Both the position numbers and the translations under genes were made by a program. A stretch of 8,105 nt of DNA from JBCBKZ01 sp039026975 (GTDB lineage: Bacteria > Bacteroidota > Bacteroidia > J057), in NCBI GenBank assembly GCA_039026975.1, contig JBCCLI010000308.1, forward strand, positions 1-8,105. Direction: 5' to 3'. Below the pieces are notes generated by a model. The model did no database searches. It saw only the letters and a list, made by a program, of their open reading frames with translations, and had not been told where the DNA came from. Below are positions 6,912 to 8,105 of this stretch, in pieces. Every line of letters begins with the position of its first letter. The first letter of the stretch is position 1.

Positions 6912-7481
6912 TCAATTATAACTCAATTGTCTTAGTGATTGACCGACAAACGATTGTTGTTTCTCTATACCTTTTTTCAATATTTTTCTGGCGACGTGTA
7001 TTCTATGCTTTACAGTCCCTATAGGTATCTGTAGCATATCAGCTATTTCTCTGTACTTATACCCTTCTACATACCAGTTAAATGACTTCCTGTAAATTTC
7101 AGGTAGGTTGTTGATATGGCTTAAGAGCTCTTTTTCTCTCAATTTTCTTTCCTCTACCCCTGTTTCAGATAAGTCAGCAGAATTAGCGAAGTAGTCAAAC
7201 TGAGAACTACTTTCGAAAGGTCTCACCTTATTATTTCTATGATACTGTGTGATGAAGGTATTTCTCATAATAATAAATAACCATGCTTTCAGATTAGTAC
7301 CTTCTTGAAACTTCTCCTTATTCAGAAGGGCTTTTAAAACCGTCTCCTGGATTAAATCCTTAGCAGCATCTTCATTTTTAGTTAGCCTTATAGCAGGGAG
7401 AAACAATTGAGTTTTGGCATTTTCCAGGATGGCATAGAAGTCTGGAAGATTTTCCTGCTTTGAAGGTGTTGCTTGTAACAT
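6912..7481 (-). CDS. ECF-type RNA polymerase sigma factor
   Basis: This 189-residue sigma-70 family protein has only regions 2 and 4, as in ECF (group IV) sigma factors, and directs RNA polymerase to particular promoters. Region 2 spans about 25-85, with KDLIQETVLKAL (41-52) and the core-binding/-10-recognition stretch GTNLKAWLFIIMRNTFITQY (61-80). A linker (about 86-118) leads to region 4 (about 120-170), with LPEIYRKSF (126-134) and the helix-turn-helix YREIADMLQIPIGTVKHRIH (143-162) for -35 recognition. Length is typical. The start is the first ATG of the frame, with AT-rich upstream sequence. The gene faces the exporter operon tail to tail and has its own terminator. No anti-sigma gene follows it, and nothing that looks like one appears in 620 bases upstream, so how its activity is controlled is not visible. 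A long inverted repeat lies 54 bases upstream of its start codon. Its regulon is unknown. Confidence 0.93.
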   Translation of the reverse strand: MLQATPSKQENLPDFYAILENAKTQLFLPAIRLTKNEDAAKDLIQETVLKALLNKEKFQEGTNLKAWLFIIMRNTFITQYHRNNKVRPFESSSQFDYFANSADLSETGVEERKLREKELLSHINNLPEIYRKSFNWYVEGYKYREIADMLQIPIGTVKHRIHVARKILKKGIEKQQSFVGQSLRQLSYN

Positions 7482-7524
7482 AACTCGTAAACTGTTAGGA
7501 TAACTATACTCTCTTATATACTTG

Positions 7525-7556
7525 CAATTATAGGTAAAAGTTTTGCTATTAAAAAA
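7525..7556 (-). promoter_or_regulatory. Candidate promoter of the sigma factor gene
   Basis: On the minus strand TATAATTG (7532 to 7525) matches the Bacteroidota -7 element TAnnTTTG except at one base. TTTT (7556 to 7553) stands where TTTG is expected at -33, with a 20-base spacer. The element lies about 43 bases before the sigma factor ATG and overlaps the inverted repeat at 7535-7573. In AT-rich sequence such matches arise easily, so this is tentative. Confidence 0.25.
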
Positions 7557-7573
7557 TAATAGTAAAACTTTTA
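7535..7573. repeat. 17-bp-arm inverted repeat upstream of the sigma factor gene
   Basis: The arm TAAAAGTTTTGCTATTA (7535-7551) pairs with 7557-7573 around a five-A loop, with a single G-T mismatch (wobble in RNA). Outside the core, seven more pairs (three of them wobbles) extend the plus-strand RNA stem to 7528-7580. A third, direct copy of the arm core (AAAGTTTTGATAT, 7580-7592, 12 of 13 bases identical to 7537-7549) follows. A double-stranded operator for a dimeric regulator, possibly autoregulatory for the sigma gene, or a bidirectional transcript-end hairpin are both possible. The stem is almost entirely A/T, which argues against a strong terminator. Confidence 0.7.
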
Positions 7574-7576
7574 TTT

Positions 7577-7642
7577 ATGAAAGTTTTGATATGTACTTTA
7601 TATATCCTTGCTGTTATAAGCTTTGGAACTACTAACAGTTGA
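7577..7642 (+). CDS. Possible 21-residue hydrophobic peptide
   Basis: An ATG at 7577 opens a 21-codon frame ending in TGA. The peptide begins MKVLICTLYILAVISF and ends GTTNS: a basic N-terminus, a hydrophobic core and a short polar tail. It resembles a bare signal peptide, a small membrane peptide, or the surviving start of a decayed secreted-protein gene. The frame continues past TGA (7640) and TAG (7682) to another TGA (7784-7786) without other stops, but runs of that length are common by chance. There is no Shine-Dalgarno, and its start codon sits at the edge of the inverted repeat. I do not recognise the peptide, and it may not be expressed. Confidence 0.2.
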   Translation: MKVLICTLYILAVISFGTTNS

Positions 7643-8105
7643 GTAAGTGGTAGAGTGATAAAGAGGAAGTATACTTTCCCTTAGCCCTTAAGAGGTAACC
7701 GGGTACTATATACGGGATTACAAGCTATGTATGCAGAAATATGCACTGAACAGCCATTTACACAGGTACCGGGAAAGATTGAATGAGAAGTTAAAAAATT
7801 AAATATTCTGTAAATCTAAAGTTTTAAGGGGTATGGGGGGAATCCTTCAGTTGTGAAAACCAATTTAATAATAACATATTTCGAAAAACTAAATTGATAA
7901 GTTTTTGTCAGAATGAGGAATCCAGAGATTCAATGCCGTTTTTAGAGGATCAAGATTAGTAGAAAGTTAGGATTTAGGGATGTAAGAATAGAATGAGGAT
8001 TCTATAATTTACATGAATAGTTTTTTATGAAAATATTTCATCATTATGTAGTGAAATTATTTAAGCTAAAATAGGGATTTCTATGGCCTGGTTATTGGTA
8101 TATGC
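7643..8105. other. AT-rich non-coding stretch to the window end
   Basis: No gene can be supported. Only micro-frames of 10 to 20 codons occur, for example from ATG at 7727 (19 codons) and 8027 (15 codons, starting MKIFHHYVVKLFK). A frame opening at 8083 (MAWLLVY) runs off the window end and could be a gene start, but 23 bases are too few to judge. TAAAGTTTTA at 7817-7826 resembles the arm core of the inverted repeat near 7540. AGAATGAGGA occurs twice (about 7910 and 7989). An AT-rich dyad (ATTTCA with TGAAAT) lies near 8035-8057. I see no tRNA, known small RNA or riboswitch. Confidence 0.45.

Noticed and set aside
7727..7786. 19-codon plus-strand frame beginning MYAEICTEQ
   Set aside because: Too short, no ribosome-binding site, no hydrophobic or leader features; typical chance ORF.

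Overview
The window looks like chromosomal DNA of an AT-rich member of the Bacteroidota, possibly a Cytophagales-like lineage; the lineage is inferred. The evidence is the sequence character of the exporter proteins (an HlyD-type adaptor opening with MLNIS and containing PWTQNI and TLRPNQRPQTI), an ECF sigma factor with the KAWLFIIMRNTFI region-2 signature, and weak or absent Shine-Dalgarno sequences before most genes. There are no tRNA or rRNA genes, insertion sequences or CRISPR arrays.

Layout. Bases 1-334 hold no supportable gene. An RsmF-type rRNA cytosine-C5 methyltransferase lies on the minus strand (335-1708). After a 283-base divergent intergenic region comes a tightly packed plus-strand operon: an ABC exporter subunit with fused membrane and ATPase domains (1992-3719), an HlyD/MFP-type periplasmic adaptor (3729-5120) and a TolC-type outer membrane channel (5122-6561). 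The gaps between these genes are 9 bases and 1 base. A 350-base convergent intergenic region with several inverted repeats follows, including a good intrinsic terminator that serves the next gene. That gene is an ECF sigma-70 factor on the minus strand (6912-7481). The last 620 bases are mostly non-coding and AT-rich. They start with a 17-bp-arm inverted repeat just upstream of the sigma gene and an adjacent 21-codon hydrophobic micro-ORF.

How the genes work together. The three plus-strand genes form a complete type I (tripartite) secretion or efflux assembly spanning inner membrane, periplasm and outer membrane. No substrate gene, processing peptidase or dedicated regulator is visible. The methyltransferase is a housekeeping translation gene with no evident link to the exporter. 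The sigma factor converges on the exporter operon and has no anti-sigma gene in the window, so any regulatory connection is speculative.

The most notable observation is that the exporter's ATPase domain keeps Walker A, the Q-loop and the Walker B aspartate but lacks a recognisable ABC signature (LPQSV in place of LSGGQ). It also has Asp at the catalytic Glu position and Asn at the switch-His position. Either this is an exporter family with an unusual ATPase cycle, or the subunit needs a catalytically competent partner. The next most interesting items are the long inverted repeat with an extra direct copy upstream of the sigma gene, and the nested inverted repeat just after tolC.
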